From Axinella damicornis (lineage: Eukaryota; Porifera; Demospongiae; Axinellida; Axinellidae), in assembly GCA_963931865.1 (NCBI GenBank), contig OZ007514.1, positions 12,643,928 through 12,707,927 of the forward strand: DNA of 64,000 nt, written 5' to 3'. Each line of letters begins with the position of its first letter. The stretch's first letter is position 1. Shown here one piece after another: positions 35,862 to 55,699 of the stretch. Both the position numbers and the translations under genes were made by a program. The notes under the pieces are model-generated. The model had not been told where the DNA came from and made no database searches. It saw only the letters and a program-made list of their open reading frames with translations.

Positions 35862-36235
35862 TATCTCAGCTCCACACTCTCAAACTCATATTAGCTAGAT
35901 CTTATACTTGTAAGCACATGGTCAGGTCACACGTACGTATGCGGTGCGTGTGAGGCATCGTGCGGATATTCCTAGTAGTATGCACGATATAAGCACTCAC
36001 CAGGCCCTGGGTTGGGTTGAATATCACCAGATATCATCAGCAGCATTTCATTCACCAAGGTGATGCACTCCATCAGTATTATAGTGAAAACCACTGCTCT
36101 CAAGGTCAGTTGGTAGCGGTAGACTTTATCAGCGCAGTGAAAGCAAATAGTTCTTGCCTGATGGTAGCAATGGAGCATACATAGCTCATATGAAACACAC
36201 AACTTGAATGTAACAGTTGTGCTACATGTAATCAA
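13924..36235 (-). CDS. NLR-type immune receptor gene (Death-2x unnamed domain-Death-NACHT-LRR)
   Basis: This is a spliced cytosolic pattern-recognition receptor read from 36235 down. Proposed exons are 36001-36235 (2A-like leader), 32257-32556 (Death), 30012-31946 (two copies of an unnamed domain plus Death), 28418-29879 (NACHT) and sixteen LRR exons down to 13924-14007. Junction phases agree throughout: 1, 1, 1, then phase 2 at every LRR border. In known NLRs, ligand sensed through LRRs drives NACHT oligomerisation and Death domains recruit adaptors or caspases. Large Death-NACHT-LRR families are known from sponges such as Amphimedon. No terminal exon with a stop is found below 13924, so the 3' end is open. 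The distal LRRs could belong to a second locus, although strand and phase argue for one gene. Confidence 0.8.
14426..14970 (+). mobile_element. piggyBac-like MITE, right end missing
   Basis: Begins TTAACCCTTTAACCACCGAA and matches the complete copy at 38021-38629 up to TTTTTGGTCTCTTTTTGGAC, then diverges before the AAAGGGTTAA terminus. It lies in an LRR intron. Confidence 0.75.
16026..16522. mobile_element. piggyBac-like MITE, second type
   Basis: Runs from TTAACTCTTTAGGGCCAAAT to GCAGGGAAAGGGTTAA, with TTAA at both ends. A partial relative with the same interior (ATGAACACTGGAAATGGAGG, ACCTATCTCCCAAGGAC) is at 22505-22915. Both lie in introns of the NLR. Confidence 0.7.
16853..17642 (-). repeat. 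Dispersed repeat family A, minus copy split by a MITE
   Basis: Reads from CTCCTGGTAGGGGAAAAATT to GGAGTGCGGTTGCCCCTCG in reverse orientation. The element at 17013-17309 interrupts it inside the CTCACCTTGGTGGTGA block. Confidence 0.75.
17013..17309. mobile_element. Nested 297-bp MITE
   Basis: Termini CAGGAGCCTAACGAGAAGGA and, inverted, CAGAAGCCCATAATGGGAAG share about 29 bases of imperfect TIR. GTGGTGA is repeated at both flanks. CAG termini with a 7-8 bp duplication fit hAT-like elements. Confidence 0.7.
17643..18075 (-). repeat. Dispersed repeat family A, minus copies with repeated terminus
   Basis: The terminus TTCCTGGTAGGGGAAAAATT occurs three times (about 17650, 17690 and 17732) before the core. 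This mirrors the tandem terminus seen at 8822-8900. The copy ends at CGTGGTTGCCACGTGGCATG. Confidence 0.65.
18541..19242. mobile_element. TTAA-flanked DNA element, second copy
   Basis: TTAAGGTTCCGGAATACCC at 18541 faces GGGTATCCCGTAACCTTAA ending at 19242, the same TIR family as 9899-10891. The interior has a 123-residue plus-strand frame (18685-19056) with no motif I recognise and a possible GTACCT donor at about 19010. It may be a leftover exon, but I do not call it a gene. Confidence 0.75.
19243..20198. other. NLR intron with a family A remnant
   Basis: A family A minus-strand fragment lies at about 19895-20145 (ends GGAGTGCGGTTGCCCCTCG), with a short piece of the CACCTTAGTGGTGGAGATAC block at 19300. 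The rest shows nothing recognisable. Confidence 0.5.
20839..21394. mobile_element. MITE with TACCGTACTCTCGCG TIRs
   Basis: TACCGTACTCTCGCGAAAGT at 20839 is mirrored by ACTTTCGCGAGAGTACGGTA ending at 21394. The interior repeats GGGTGGGCGCTC three times. The TACCGTA terminus recalls the unrelated element at 26906-27427. Confidence 0.8.
21395..22500. other. NLR intron, nothing recognised
   Basis: No exon with LRR pattern, no TIR pair and no long conserved frame is seen on either strand. Confidence 0.45.
22960..28340 (-). CDS. Proximal, near-identical LRR exons of the NLR (9 exons)
   Basis: In transcript order the exons are 28257-28340, 27969-28052, 27819-27902, 27463-27546, 26693-26776, 23570-23653, 23275-23358, 23122-23205 and 22960-23043. 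Each is 84 bp, one 28-residue LRR, with the same split codon at each border. The first (LTDCKISEEGTYLL) is diverged. The other eight are close copies of a unit reading LDGNSITDKGAGMLADALKV then NQSLQNL. Equal size and phase mean any exon can be gained or lost without a frameshift. Introns between them carry several MITEs. Confidence 0.85.
23654..25467. other. Long NLR intron, nothing recognised
   Basis: Scattered short ORFs only; no LRR exon, TIR pair or RNA gene that I can support between exons 23570-23653 and 26693-26776, apart from the element that begins at 25468. Confidence 0.45.
25468..26558. mobile_element. Element with TTATTAGGCGCA TIRs holding a fold-back repeat
   Basis: TACTGTAGTCGCTCGTTATT plus AGGCGCATCTCACTTATAGG at the left is echoed inverted at the right (CTAATAACGCGCGACTACGG). 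Inside are fold-back copy 2 (25675-25945) and its body (25946-26475). A deleted member of the same TIR family is at 27617-27790. Confidence 0.75.
25675..26475 (+). repeat. Fold-back element plus body, copy 2
   Basis: The arms (AAAAACATTAAAAATGTATG and so on) face each other around 25810, followed by the body aligned to 12546-13185. Here the body keeps an open frame of about 85 residues with a run of glutamates (KKEEEEEEEE) ending at a GTAAGT-like donor near 26340, so exon origin is possible. It ends with the AGAGTCTACCGACTCT hairpin. Confidence 0.75.
26906..27427. mobile_element. MITE with TACCGTATTTCCACGATC TIRs
   Basis: TACCGTATTTCCACGATCAA at the left is mirrored by TTGATCGCAGAAATACGGTA-type sequence ending at 27427. 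Internal subterminal repeats read TAGTGGCCGCCCTCAAATAG. It sits in an intron between LRR exons. Confidence 0.8.
27617..27790. mobile_element. Short MITE of the TTATTAGGCGCA family
   Basis: TAGTCACTAGTTATTAGGCG at the left and CCTATAATAAGGAGTGACTA at the right are inverted relatives of the 25468-26558 ends. It is about 170 bp and lies 70 bp from an LRR exon. Confidence 0.7.
28418..29879 (-). CDS. NACHT exon of the NLR
   Basis: This single 1,462-base exon has the acceptor TTGCAG before 29879 and the donor GTATGT after 28418. The NTPase has a Walker A GPPASGKT at 29599-29622 and a Walker B ILFILDGFNRR at about 29377-29409, followed by ITTSSSQYTRP (sensor 1-like), then winged-helix and superhelical segments. 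NACHT binds ATP and drives oligomerisation of the receptor. Walker B here has LDGF, with the magnesium-site aspartate but not the extra acidic residues of the DGxDE pattern common in NLRs. The exon ends in SLSNCVLGTSALKLI...LTELR, the first LRR-like turn, in phase with the LRR exons. Confidence 0.9.
30012..31946 (-). CDS. NLR exon: duplicated unnamed domain plus second Death domain
   Basis: The exon encodes 644 codons. After an acidic linker (SISDDEEWDPPTEF), a domain of about 200 residues occurs twice, at about 31815-31210 and 31095-30490. Both copies share the order FL-H-LY-(H)C/HSKS, PQ-NFL, Y--FP, DP(I/L)S and a C-terminal TFL(I/V)P...IF--L-ED---LAD-G--R(I/V)E. The second half (GMKRIKVKCNGD / GVKKLRVTVDGG) looks like a beta-rich fold. 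A Death-type six-helix domain follows at about 30303-30019 (LKELAKKMGSWKDLAPYLGI, then ALRRWKK). As far as I recall, similar units occur in uncharacterised sponge receptors; no name is known to me. Confidence 0.8.
32257..32556 (-). CDS. First Death-domain exon of the NLR
   Basis: This 300-base exon has an acceptor TTATCAG above 32556 and a donor GTTAGT below 32257. It encodes about 99 residues from ETQLKLDDLGSLKQFLQPVS through YWIPIADQLGM to LLHRWLSREHPSPTLKTLCQ. The spacing of W, the LG turn, the RWLS helix and the TLCQALR end fit a Death domain. Its first base pair completes a codon opened by the upstream 2A-like exon, and its last base opens the next exon, both in frame. Confidence 0.8.
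32600..33590. other. NLR intron 1, nothing recognised
   Basis: AT-rich sequence with no exon, TIR pair or RNA gene I can support. Confidence 0.45.
33600..33950. repeat. 54-bp minisatellite, six units, open on both strands
   Basis: The units start at CATACTACTGGTAGCCAGTG and contain CACAGGTAATGCACATGTCA. They are about 54 bases and nearly identical, with single changes (CAC/CAT; GTAACTC in the last). Fifty-four is a multiple of three, so HTTGSQCNSQVMHMSRDD repeats on the plus strand and CELHWLPVVWSSRDMCIT on the minus. The unit is the head of family A amplified in tandem, and the rest of a family A copy follows to about 34245. There are no variable spacers, so this is not a CRISPR. Confidence 0.9.
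34738..35230 (-). repeat. Dispersed repeat family A, best minus-strand copy
   Basis: Runs from ACACTCCTGGTAGGGGAAAA to AGGAGTGTGGTTGCCCCTC. The minus strand keeps a 98-residue open frame (HGEFRHVSVSEQQRS ... AVLATNFKESDRAM ... ALVSPPPR) that ends just before the conserved GGTGAGTTTC. Frame-compatible pieces appear in several other copies. Confidence 0.75.
35520..35870 (+). mobile_element. piggyBac-like MITE remnant with poly-C run
   Basis: Matches the interior of the 38021-38629 element (AAGAGAGCACATTTTCATGC, ACATGGAGAGCCCCCTCTGG). It lacks both TTAA ends and closes with a run of more than 25 C at 35829-35861. Confidence 0.65.
36001..36235 (-). CDS. Likely NLR leader exon with 2A-like motif
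   Basis: A minus-strand frame opens with Met at 36235, with further Met codons at 36070, 36043 and 36034. It runs through a hydrophobic stretch (LRAVVFTIILMECITLV) and ends MLLMISGDIQPNPGP. A GTGAGT donor follows immediately at 35995-36000. The motif fits the 2A consensus D-V/I-E-x-N-P-G-P except that Q replaces E. In known 2A sequences the ribosome skips the last Gly-Pro bond. The leftover base (phase 1) joins in frame to the Death exon at 32556. NLRs of sea urchins, and APE-type LINEs, are known to carry N-terminal 2A-like sequences, so this could also be a LINE remnant. The link to the NLR is inference. Confidence 0.5.
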
Positions 36236-36405
36236 CTACTCCCCCCTCCCCCACCAAGAACGATGCATGGCCGAGTCACTTGAACAACCGAAGCGCTATA
36301 AGCAGGACCAGGAGCCACCGAAGGCGGCGAAGGAGAGTGTAACTTCAGTGCCATATAAATACAAACTAGTTACGTACTTCCACATTTTGAAATAGATCGG
36401 GTACG

Positions 36406-36729
36406 TCATAAGTTTTCTGGGGGTAGTTTTATTGGCGTGAAAGCCTTCAGGAGCGTCCTGACCACTCGCTGGTTCCCTGCCTGTTTCGCTCTTGCAAACT
36501 TCAGCACGGTCATGCTCCGCTTGATAGCGCGTCTCATGGGAGAATCCTTCACCTGGCGCATAGAAATGTTGCAGGGAGCCGGATACTTCCTGAAGCTGAA
36601 ATTTCCTTCTAGCACAACCCTCGGATTGGCGTGGAGTTCCTTCTTCAAACCGAACTCACTTCGCTTGAGGTAGCTCACTCTCGATGTCACTGCTAGTGTA
36701 CGCTTCGCCATTGCGGGTGGTTCTGTCAA
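36406..36729 (-). CDS. Hypothetical small basic protein
   Basis: This is an uninterrupted 107-codon frame. The second Met at 36708 (MAKRTLAVTSRVSYLKRSEF) is in better context, giving about 100 residues ending IKLPPENL. The product is strongly basic and lacks low-complexity runs or membrane segments. No domain is recognised. It lies about 170 bp upstream of the NLR leader exon on the same strand. It could be a small single-exon gene, an exon of a longer one, or transposon-derived sequence. Confidence 0.3.
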   Translation of the reverse strand: MTEPPAMAKRTLAVTSRVSYLKRSEFGLKKELHANPRVVLEGNFSFRKYPAPCNISMRQVKDSPMRRAIKRSMTVLKFARAKQAGNQRVVRTLLKAFTPIKLPPENL

Positions 36730-37257
36730 AACGATGCTGTACTAAGTATGTGCCACATTCCATATACGAGTCACGTGCACTGTATGGCGTCACACAACGT
36801 TTAAACGAGCTTCAGGTTTCCAAATATGGAAGTCATTGCTACGAAAGATTTGTATTTCGATGGCACTCGTGAGTACTCACGAGTTACACGCTCCTTCGCC
36901 GCCTTTGGCGGCTCATGCGCTCCTGGCAGGATGTACATTCTATTGAGGCATAGTGCAAAACAGACTAACTCACCTTTCTTGTTCCATAAGTAAATATGAT
37001 CCTGATGATTATTTGGGGGAGCTTCTGAAGAGGCACTCTGTCATGCCTTCTCTTGAATGGTTTTCGATGTCCACGAACATGAGCATGATTCACAGTATGA
37101 CCTGTTGCTGCCAGCCACTCATCAACACCAGAAGGTATCCTAGAGAGACAATAGGTGAACAACATTTACCATGTTATTGCAGGGATATTTAATGCTTAGC
37201 ACCATAGTACGAAGCAATTGATCTGTTTGCAATCTCAGCTAGGGATTGTCTATATGT

Positions 37258-37583
37258 TAGCCTCATTCCCAGGCTTCTCACCCAGTGTTTTCGCTTGCAT
37301 TACATCATGTGCACATGCAGTGACGTCCAGGTGGATGTGCGGAGGAGAGGCGCATTCTTTGTAAGTGAGTGCTCTATGATCACAGCCATGGCCACTGAGC
37401 AGTCGACATCAGGCAGTCCTGGTGAGGTCCAGAGAGCTGTCCCAGAGCTGTACAGAAGAATGTGCCACTCCTCCACACGTCCACCCAACGTCCATGTACA
37501 TGTACCAGGCCTTCCCCCGCATTAGTACTGCAAGCGACAAACGCTGGGGTGAGAAGGCCTGGGAACAAGGCTACAAGTCCAAT
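37258..37583. mobile_element. MITE of the TAGCCTCGTTCCCAG family
   Basis: TAGCCTCATTCCCAGGCTTC plus TCACCCAG at the left is mirrored by CTGGGGTGAGAAGGCCTGGG and AACAAGGCTA at the right. The terminal inverted repeat is the one seen at 2572-3196. Confidence 0.7.
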
Positions 37584-37793
37584 GTTCTCTTTGCCTATCT
37601 CCTTACAACAGCTTCATAGCCAGCCTAGCTATATAGTACATGAGGCCACACCTACTGAAGCTATCCATGTACCCTAGAATTCATGAGTGTTGCTCAACAA
37701 CAGGTGTCTGTCAAAATGACAATTAGTGTGCACTAAATAAACTTTGGAGTGCAGTTGCATGTCTTCCCGAGGGCAAGGGGTACAAATCCCATC

Positions 37794-38986
37794 GGGCAAC
37801 TATGAAAGCAGGAACGGAATGGAACGCGGAACGGAACGCGGAACGGGAGTAAGATGCGGGCCGCGCGCTAGACTGGACTGGACTCACCCAAAAATCTGTA
37901 AAATGCCTTTTTCAGTGGAGGACAGAAGCTAAGCATACCTATTTATTCACTAAGGTCGCTTGCATAGTCTGCTTTAGTGTCTTTCCTCGAGTCGGTAGAG
38001 GTCAAAGGTCACGTGCATATTTAACCCTTTAACCACCGAATTCTTCCCACCAAGACAACACATTTTCATGCATTCAGCGCACACCACTTTCGTAGGTACT
38101 CCTCTCCCACAGCATACGCTCCTCAGCGGCCAAACTTGGTGGGGCCCGCACACATGGAGAGACCCCTCTGGCAATACCGTTAATGATATTCATGACCCCC
38201 CACAAGGCCAGCAATCGGAGGTCAAATGTGGATGTCAGCCGGATTTTCGCCCAGCATTTCCCTAAACTTGGGCCAGATCCGACTGATGGCACACCTTACA
38301 CCACCAATTTGCATGTTTTCTTGAGGCCCTGGGTGGGGTCTATGAATATCATTAGAATCAAATATCCTGGGGCCAATGAATCTCATTAAAATCAAAAAAC
38401 GCCCACGACAGTCGAAGGGGGGGCCCCCGCCCCCCCTTTCGAAACCCCCCTGCCTTTCGTTTAGTGGGGAGGGCGCGCCGAAATCTGACCAAATTTTTGG
38501 GTTCGTCCCTCAAAATTGTCCCTAGGCCCTCTGAAGACTTTTTGGTCTCTTTTTGGACTGACGAGAAGCCCTATGAGTGCATAAGGTCAAAATGACGCCT
38601 ATAGACGTCAATGGGGCTTAAAGGGTTAATGAGCTTCAATGAAAAGGTTAGAAGAGCATTTATTTACAGCAGACATCGAACTCCAGCCTTTTGCTGATGC
38701 ATAGAAAACAAAAGAATATTCCTCTATCATCCCGGACTGACTGAAGCGCGTTTTGCTGAAGCTTATTAAATATGCACGTGACCTTTGACCTCTACCGACT
38801 CGTGAAAGACACGAAAGCAGGCTATGCAAGCGACCTTAGTGAATAAATAAGTATGCTTAGCTTCTGTCCTCCACTGAAAAATGCATTTTTGGGTGAGTCC
38901 AGTCCAGTCTAGCGCGCGGCCCGCATCTTACTTCCGTTCCGCGTTCCGTTCCGCGTTCCATTCCGTTCCTGCTTTCATAGTTGCCC
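37794..38986. mobile_element. Mutator-like long-TIR element with perfect 9-bp TSD
   Basis: Termini GGGCAACTATGAAAGCAGGA and the exact inverse (TCCTGCTTTCATAGTTGCCC) start inverted repeats of about 230 bp each (37794-38024 and about 38765-38986). The 9-bp sequence AATCCCATC flanks both ends (37785-37793 and 38987-38995). Long TIRs with a 9-bp duplication are the hallmark of Mutator-type elements. The arms include GGAACGCGGAACGG repeats. No transposase is present. A piggyBac-like MITE is nested inside. Confidence 0.85.
38021..38629. mobile_element. Complete piggyBac-like MITE nested in the Mutator-like element
   Basis: TTAACCCTTTAA opens and TTAAAGGGTTAA closes the element, so TTAA target sites flank the inverted CCCTTTAA. 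It is about 600 bp and has internal G and C runs (AAGGGGGGGCCCCCGCCCCC). It is the reference copy for 14426 and 35520. Confidence 0.85.
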
Positions 38987-39292
38987 AATCCCATCACCCT
39001 TGTTACAACTATAACTAGAGGTGTTCATAGAACACATACCCCGCGCGGGATGTCTACAGGATACAGTGCAGCTACAATCGACGTGGCATCTTTGCCGATG
39101 AGCATCGAACAGGTGCTATCGCGTAGTATACTGTGTTCGGGTATGGCCATATCCAAGGCGTGGGAGTGACCGCTTACCGTATATACAACAACGTGCATAT
39201 TGAAGCTGAAGAAGCGGGGCCAAATGTTACGAATAATAGAAAATAGCTGGAAAAAACAGCCTAAACAATAGTCACGACGTCTGTAAAGTACA

Positions 39293-39551
39293 CTAGAAAC
39301 AAAAAATTTTCTTACAAAAATTACAAATGATTTAGTGATGGCCACCCCGATCGACTCCCGAAAAAGCAGACAAACAAGGAATGCCATTAACCAGGCTCAG
39401 TCCCATCCCATTGAAAAATGTAGAATTTAGGGATGGGATGGGACTGAGGCTGGTTAATGGCATTCCTTGTTTGTCTGCTTTTTCGGGAGTCGATCGGGGT
39501 GGCCATCACTAAATCATTTGTAATTTTTGTAAGAAAATTTTTTGTTTCTAG
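39293..39551. repeat. Near-perfect palindrome with about 115-bp arms
   Basis: The arm from CTAGAAACAAAAAATTTTCT to CAGTCCCATCCCATTG faces its complement around a spacer of about 25 bases. A related single arm is at 50705-50875, so this is a dispersed fold-back element. Confidence 0.85.
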
Positions 39552-40449
39552 TTTGTGAGGTTTGTTGAGCGCATGGAATGCGTAAGTTTCTAATGATAGG
39601 GGTAATGTATCAGAGATGGATGTATAACCAAAATGTTTGATTGAACAATCACTAGCTAGGTCATCACCGTGCAAAGGAGAGCTGCCTTGATGGATGTGGT
39701 TGAGGATCCTACTGCTCGGGGCAGCACAATTGCTCCTTCCTTATGTTGTGATTCACCAGGAAGTAATGATCCATTATTGCTTTTATATAATTATACCAAA
39801 AGTGATCATATTGCTCTTGGGTAGAGTATATACATTATAGATCGATAAAGAATGACAAGATAGATAGATAGATGAATACTGAACTCAGTATACCTCCCTT
39901 CACCTCAAACCGAGTTTCTCACTAGCGATCACAAAAGTGCTTACTGATACCAAACTGGTAGGTACCACTAGGATACGTTCATGGATGATAGCTCCTAGGA
40001 GTGTGCCACCAGACGACGGATTAGACAGATTCAGCAAACACTTCGAAGTTCAAACGCCAAAACTGTAGCCCCACTCACAGTTCTTTGGTACATATATGTT
40101 CTGCACTGCAGTTACGTCATGAGAAGAAAGCCACGCCTCCATGATGGCATAGTCACGATAGATCTTGGCAAGTAAAGGTTGGCAGAAATTCCTTGCAGCG
40201 GTAGTGATGCACCAGATGATGGATTCACAAGGATTCAGCTGATCAGCAAGTGCCCGAAATGCAACCATCACCAGCAACAAAGAAAGCAATGTGCGTTTGC
40301 ATGTCAACTGCGCATGCGCATTTGGCACGCGTGACCTCTGGTGCATCAAAATGGCTTCGTGCTAGCAATTCACGGAATCGTAGCTAGCCAGAAGTGCCGT
40401 TCCTGCCAGTATGTAGTCAAAAGGGCCGAAAGGAGCTACTACGACGAAA

Positions 40450-40775
40450 GCGATGTTGTTCTGTGAGTGAAATAGCTCAGGAAATGCTTTTGTTGTCCAG
40501 CTATGCTAGTCAATGAGAAAGAAGAAGAAAGAAGAAGAAGATGACGAAATCGGAATTTTACGGCGACTTATTTCTCGACTCCCGCGTACTCTCAGGTACG
40601 TTTGCGAGTGTTTTTGTGAACTGCTAGGCAGTATCATTCTGTCTGCATGCTTGGTTTGGGGGGTAGTAGCTTCTTTGGCCGTTTTCCTGCTGGTGCATCA
40701 GTATGGTATTTCGAAATTTCCTTAGCCATCCCTAAATAGAGAACGCTACCGCGTTCTCTGATAAATCGTGGGAAA
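40450..40775 (+). repeat. Repeat remnant with lysine/glutamate ORF and terminal hairpin
   Basis: A 70-codon frame (40513-40725) begins MRKKKKEEEDDEIGILRRLI and ends in a hydrophobic, possibly membrane-spanning stretch (IILSACLVWGVVASLAVFLL). A CTCAG/GTACGT donor interrupts it at 40595. Downstream, CATCCCTAAATA then AGAGAACGCTACCGCGTTCTCT resembles the end of the repeats at 12546 and 25946. It is probably a third, diverged member rather than a gene. Confidence 0.4.
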
Positions 40776-42345
40776 GAACTGTTTTCTAGCGGTCATCTTG
40801 AAGCATGAAGTTTCCAAATGCACTACGTGTTCTGTTCTGGATGGGACAAAGAGGTGGAGCCAATGTTATGAATAGTTATGAAAAGTAGGAAATAGCCGAA
40901 ATACAGCGAAACGAAGCGCCTTTGACTTCAGACAGGTACACATAGAGCAGTTTTTTGCTATTTGCTATTGTTTGACTCCATTTCGATGGTTTATGAGGGT
41001 CTATGTGGCGAGATTTCAATTTTGTCACCACACAGACAGACGACTGACTGACTGACTGACTGACGGACAAAACCGATTGCTTAACCCCGCTTCGCGCATG
41101 CGCGCGCGGCGTAATTATGATATTCCTAGTTGTAACATGAGCTTTTAGGGTGATTGGAACAGCATAACTGGGGTGAAGGTTCATGCATTACGGAGAGGGG
41201 CAATTCAACTTGATTCTGTGCATACCTGGCTGTCAATAGATAGGGGTAGAAAATGCTGTTTAGTCTCCTGGGTGAGTATCTTCCCTCCTCCTGTCCTGCT
41301 GCCCTCACACCATACTGGAACACGGCCATCAGAATGGCCAGGGCTTGGAGTAGGACCAACCTCTTCCTCATCTTCAGGTCCCACACACTGACAGGCTGCA
41401 TGAATACCAGTCAGATTAACAATTGAAACCGAAGTTAAATGATACAGCTGCCTAACAGCACTTTATAACTTGGTAGTCAAACAGACAGACAATTGACGTG
41501 GTTAGGACATGCAGCTACACTAGAGGGATAAAGATCCAAGTTCCATTCATTTGTTAAAACTGCACTCAGTTGTCAGAAATTCCACAAGTTCTACTAGAAG
41601 CGTTTTGAGTTTCTGAGCATTGGTGGTTTTTTATAGTACTCACTTATATACTGTCTACTTGTTTATAGCTAATGCCTAGCAGTGTAACATGTAGTGCGAA
41701 CTGGAGGCCAAACATTCTCCAGACTGTACTTCACACATAGCTAAAATGAAGATGGATACACTGTGCTCATCGCTGTTCAAGGCCTCATCATTGGCATACA
41801 CGTGGTGCATGCAGAAAATATCAGTTACAAGCCTCCACAACTTTCAATGTAGTAACTAAGTGAATTCCTCTGGCCAGCTAGACTTGAATCTTATCAGTGT
41901 TTGTACAGCGGGGCGGAGTGATTACTACCTTTGTGGTGATACAGTACTACATTCCAAGATCACTACAACAGCAGCAGCTGCAAGGAAGAGAGAGCTATGT
42001 TACACAGTGACCTTGGTGTATCCTTGCTTTCACTGCATCCCATGGCAGTTCAGAGTCTTAAGAAATTTAACAAGAGGTCAAACCTTTTATCATATACGTA
42101 TGCGTATGACAAATGCTAGAATTTGGGAATGAGGGTTGGCATGTGCAAGCTTCTAATATGGAAAGTGGCACTTATTGACCTGGGTATAGACTCTATGTCT
42201 GGCTTCATTGCTTCCTAGTTAACACAGAAACTTGAATGTGTATGGTCATGTACCAGACCTGTCGGGGAAACCAAAAGAGTGCATAATTATCTCTAACTTG
42301 CTGCATTACTCCAGTCTCAAGGGATGTATTATAGTACCATAAACA
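40776..42345. other. No gene recognised
   Basis: (GACT)n lies at 41042-41064. Short ORFs run on both strands. A minus-strand VSVWDLKMRKR stretch at about 41380 has the look of a WD repeat but has no supporting exon context. Confidence 0.4.
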
Positions 42346-42758
42346 GGGGCGGATCCGGGGGATGTGGACACGACTTACAGTGTTGGAAACAGCAGCAGCA
42401 AGGTGAAACGAAGCTCAATGCTGGACTTTTCCAACGGTAAACAGCTTGTGACAGTCAGAATGAATCAGATACAGAGACAACTCGTGCTGGGGACGAAAAC
42501 GGTTCTCAGTTCAGACCATGTGCGCATGGCGAATCTTCATCGGACTCTGACATTGGTGATTCACAACACATTTACCTTTCTACGTCGAGAGTGAGACGTT
42601 CACGGACGACACGGAAACCAGAAAGCAGTGAGTGCAGTGCAAAAGCACGAAGGTGCTACGAGAGCTTTCCACGCTTGCGCGGATCAGATACGCGCTACGC
42701 GCCTCTACAGCAGCCGTATAGCAGCCCCCCCTTAATTTTTTTCCTGGATCCGCCCTTG
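42346..42758. mobile_element. hAT-like MITE (CAGGGGCGGATCC termini)
   Basis: CAGGGGCGGATCCGGGG at the left and TCCTGGATCCGCCCTTG at the right are inverted. The interior block GAAGGTGCTACGAGAGC resembles 7155-7175 of the first mosaic, so both may belong to one family. Confidence 0.7.
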
Positions 42759-42769
42759 CCATTCCAAAC

Positions 42770-44542
42770 CACAGGAGGAGGAAGGGTCTGGGCACGTGCC
42801 TAGATTTGTCAGAATGCAATATAATTGTAATTAACGATCAATGGCGATACCACAAGTACAATCACTATCGACCTGCTTTTTGCTCCTCTCAAACACCATA
42901 GCGCAGTGATTTGCCGTATCTAGGCTCTGGCCACACTGAAAGACTGGAGAAAATTATTTCTATGACGTCATTTGTAATTAAAGATTCTGACTCGTCAAGT
43001 CAACATTCTGTCCTGGAATGTTAGCTAGCGTGTGCCCAGACCCTTCCTTGCTCCCCCGGCGAAGGGTCTGGTTCCGAGACTATAGTTGGTAGCATTCAGA
43101 CGTAGTATTTAAGTAACAAAATAGGTATGGTGATCACATCAGTACATTTCTACCAGGATGCAATGGATCAAGGCACTAGTAGGAATACCTGACTGTCAGC
43201 ACGGGCAATTTGAATTCAACTTAACTAAATGCATGACCTTGAGAATCAGGAGCGATAGGTTCAAAAGCTCTTTTGATGGTTGCCAACTCCCCAGCATAGT
43301 CAAGACGCTGCTACAGTATGAAGAATTATGCTGAGTACTGTTTATAGCTCTGCTGTAGTGTTGATGCTATGGAAACCGTCGGTGTCCATACAGTCTTCAT
43401 TTTGGATGTACATGTACAGCATATCCCTGTTGTCAAAATGGTACTATGCAAAACACACTCACTGCGATGCAGATAGCTATTAACGCACCACATGCACACT
43501 TCATGAGGTACCAGTATAAATATGCCCTGATAGATCTCTGACAGCTAGTTGATATATTTCATGATCGAACTTGTTTCCATCAATCAGGGCACTCACCTCA
43601 GTCTCTTACACTGTAGCAGCAGCAGCAGCTGCCCAGGCCAGGCAGCCGTTACTGATCCGGAAGCACTATACAATCCACAGACTCGTCTCGTTCCCAGACC
43701 GTCCCGAAATGCGGGAGGGTCTGGGAACGAGACTGCTCAGACTCTACACTGCAAAAGTAATTGTTGGTTACGTAGAATAAGCTTCGAATAACGTTACAGA
43801 GGAATGAGGTGGTTTGGAGCTAGTTACACAACAAGGATGACAAAATGACAGCCAAGCAAAGACGAGCATTGGAAGTGAAATGAGTGCATACAGTAAAGGA
43901 GAAGGTCCTGATAATGTACAAACTAGCATCCACTTCTGAACTAGCTACTCGGATGAATATCAACCTCAGTCCTGCGGAGAACGGAGAGGAAGCATAGTCA
44001 TGACAGTTGGAAATCATTCAGTGGGTGGTACACCACATTACATCATCTCTAATACATTTCATTGGAGGGCGTAATTGCATGTGGATATCTAGCCTCATTC
44101 CCAAGATGTAGGAGAAATGGCTTCTGTGGGGTCAAACTGTATATATCTACGGCCGTAACGTCACGGCAAGTGAATATCGGATTAGTGCACGTGATAGTTA
44201 TCCAGGTGCTGAGAACAGTCCTTTACTCTAGCTGCCTGCTCTTGAGAGCAACTGTTTGCTACAGGTTATACAGAGCACCTACACTATAGTACGACAGAGC
44301 AATTGACTACTGAATGGGCGTGACTGTGACATTTCAATGCATGATGCAATTGGGTTTTACTGTTGTCATGTGACAATGTTCTGAAATCTGATTGGTACTG
44401 CCAACATCCTGGCAGAGGATATCAGGAATGGAAAAAATGATAATTTATTTGCAGAATTCATCTTGGTGAGCATTTCTTGAGCTGCTAGCCACCATTGCTT
44501 GCTTTGATGACTGACCAGTTATAACACAAACCAACCGTACGT
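42770..44542. other. No gene recognised; MITE ends
   Basis: Holds GGGTCTGGGCACG / CGTGTGCCCAGACCC ends (about 42786 and 43022) and the near-perfect hairpin CTCGTTCCCAGACCGTCCCG / CGGGAGGGTCTGGGAACGAG (43685-43732). The downstream flank of Groucho begins at the upper edge; no polyadenylation signal was fixed. Confidence 0.45.

Positions 44543-55699
<11,157 letters not shown>

Noticed and set aside
41126..41401. Possible WD-repeat exon (VSVWDLKMRKR) downstream of Groucho
   Set aside because: A plausible acceptor exists, but the following residues do not continue a WD pattern and no partner exon was found.
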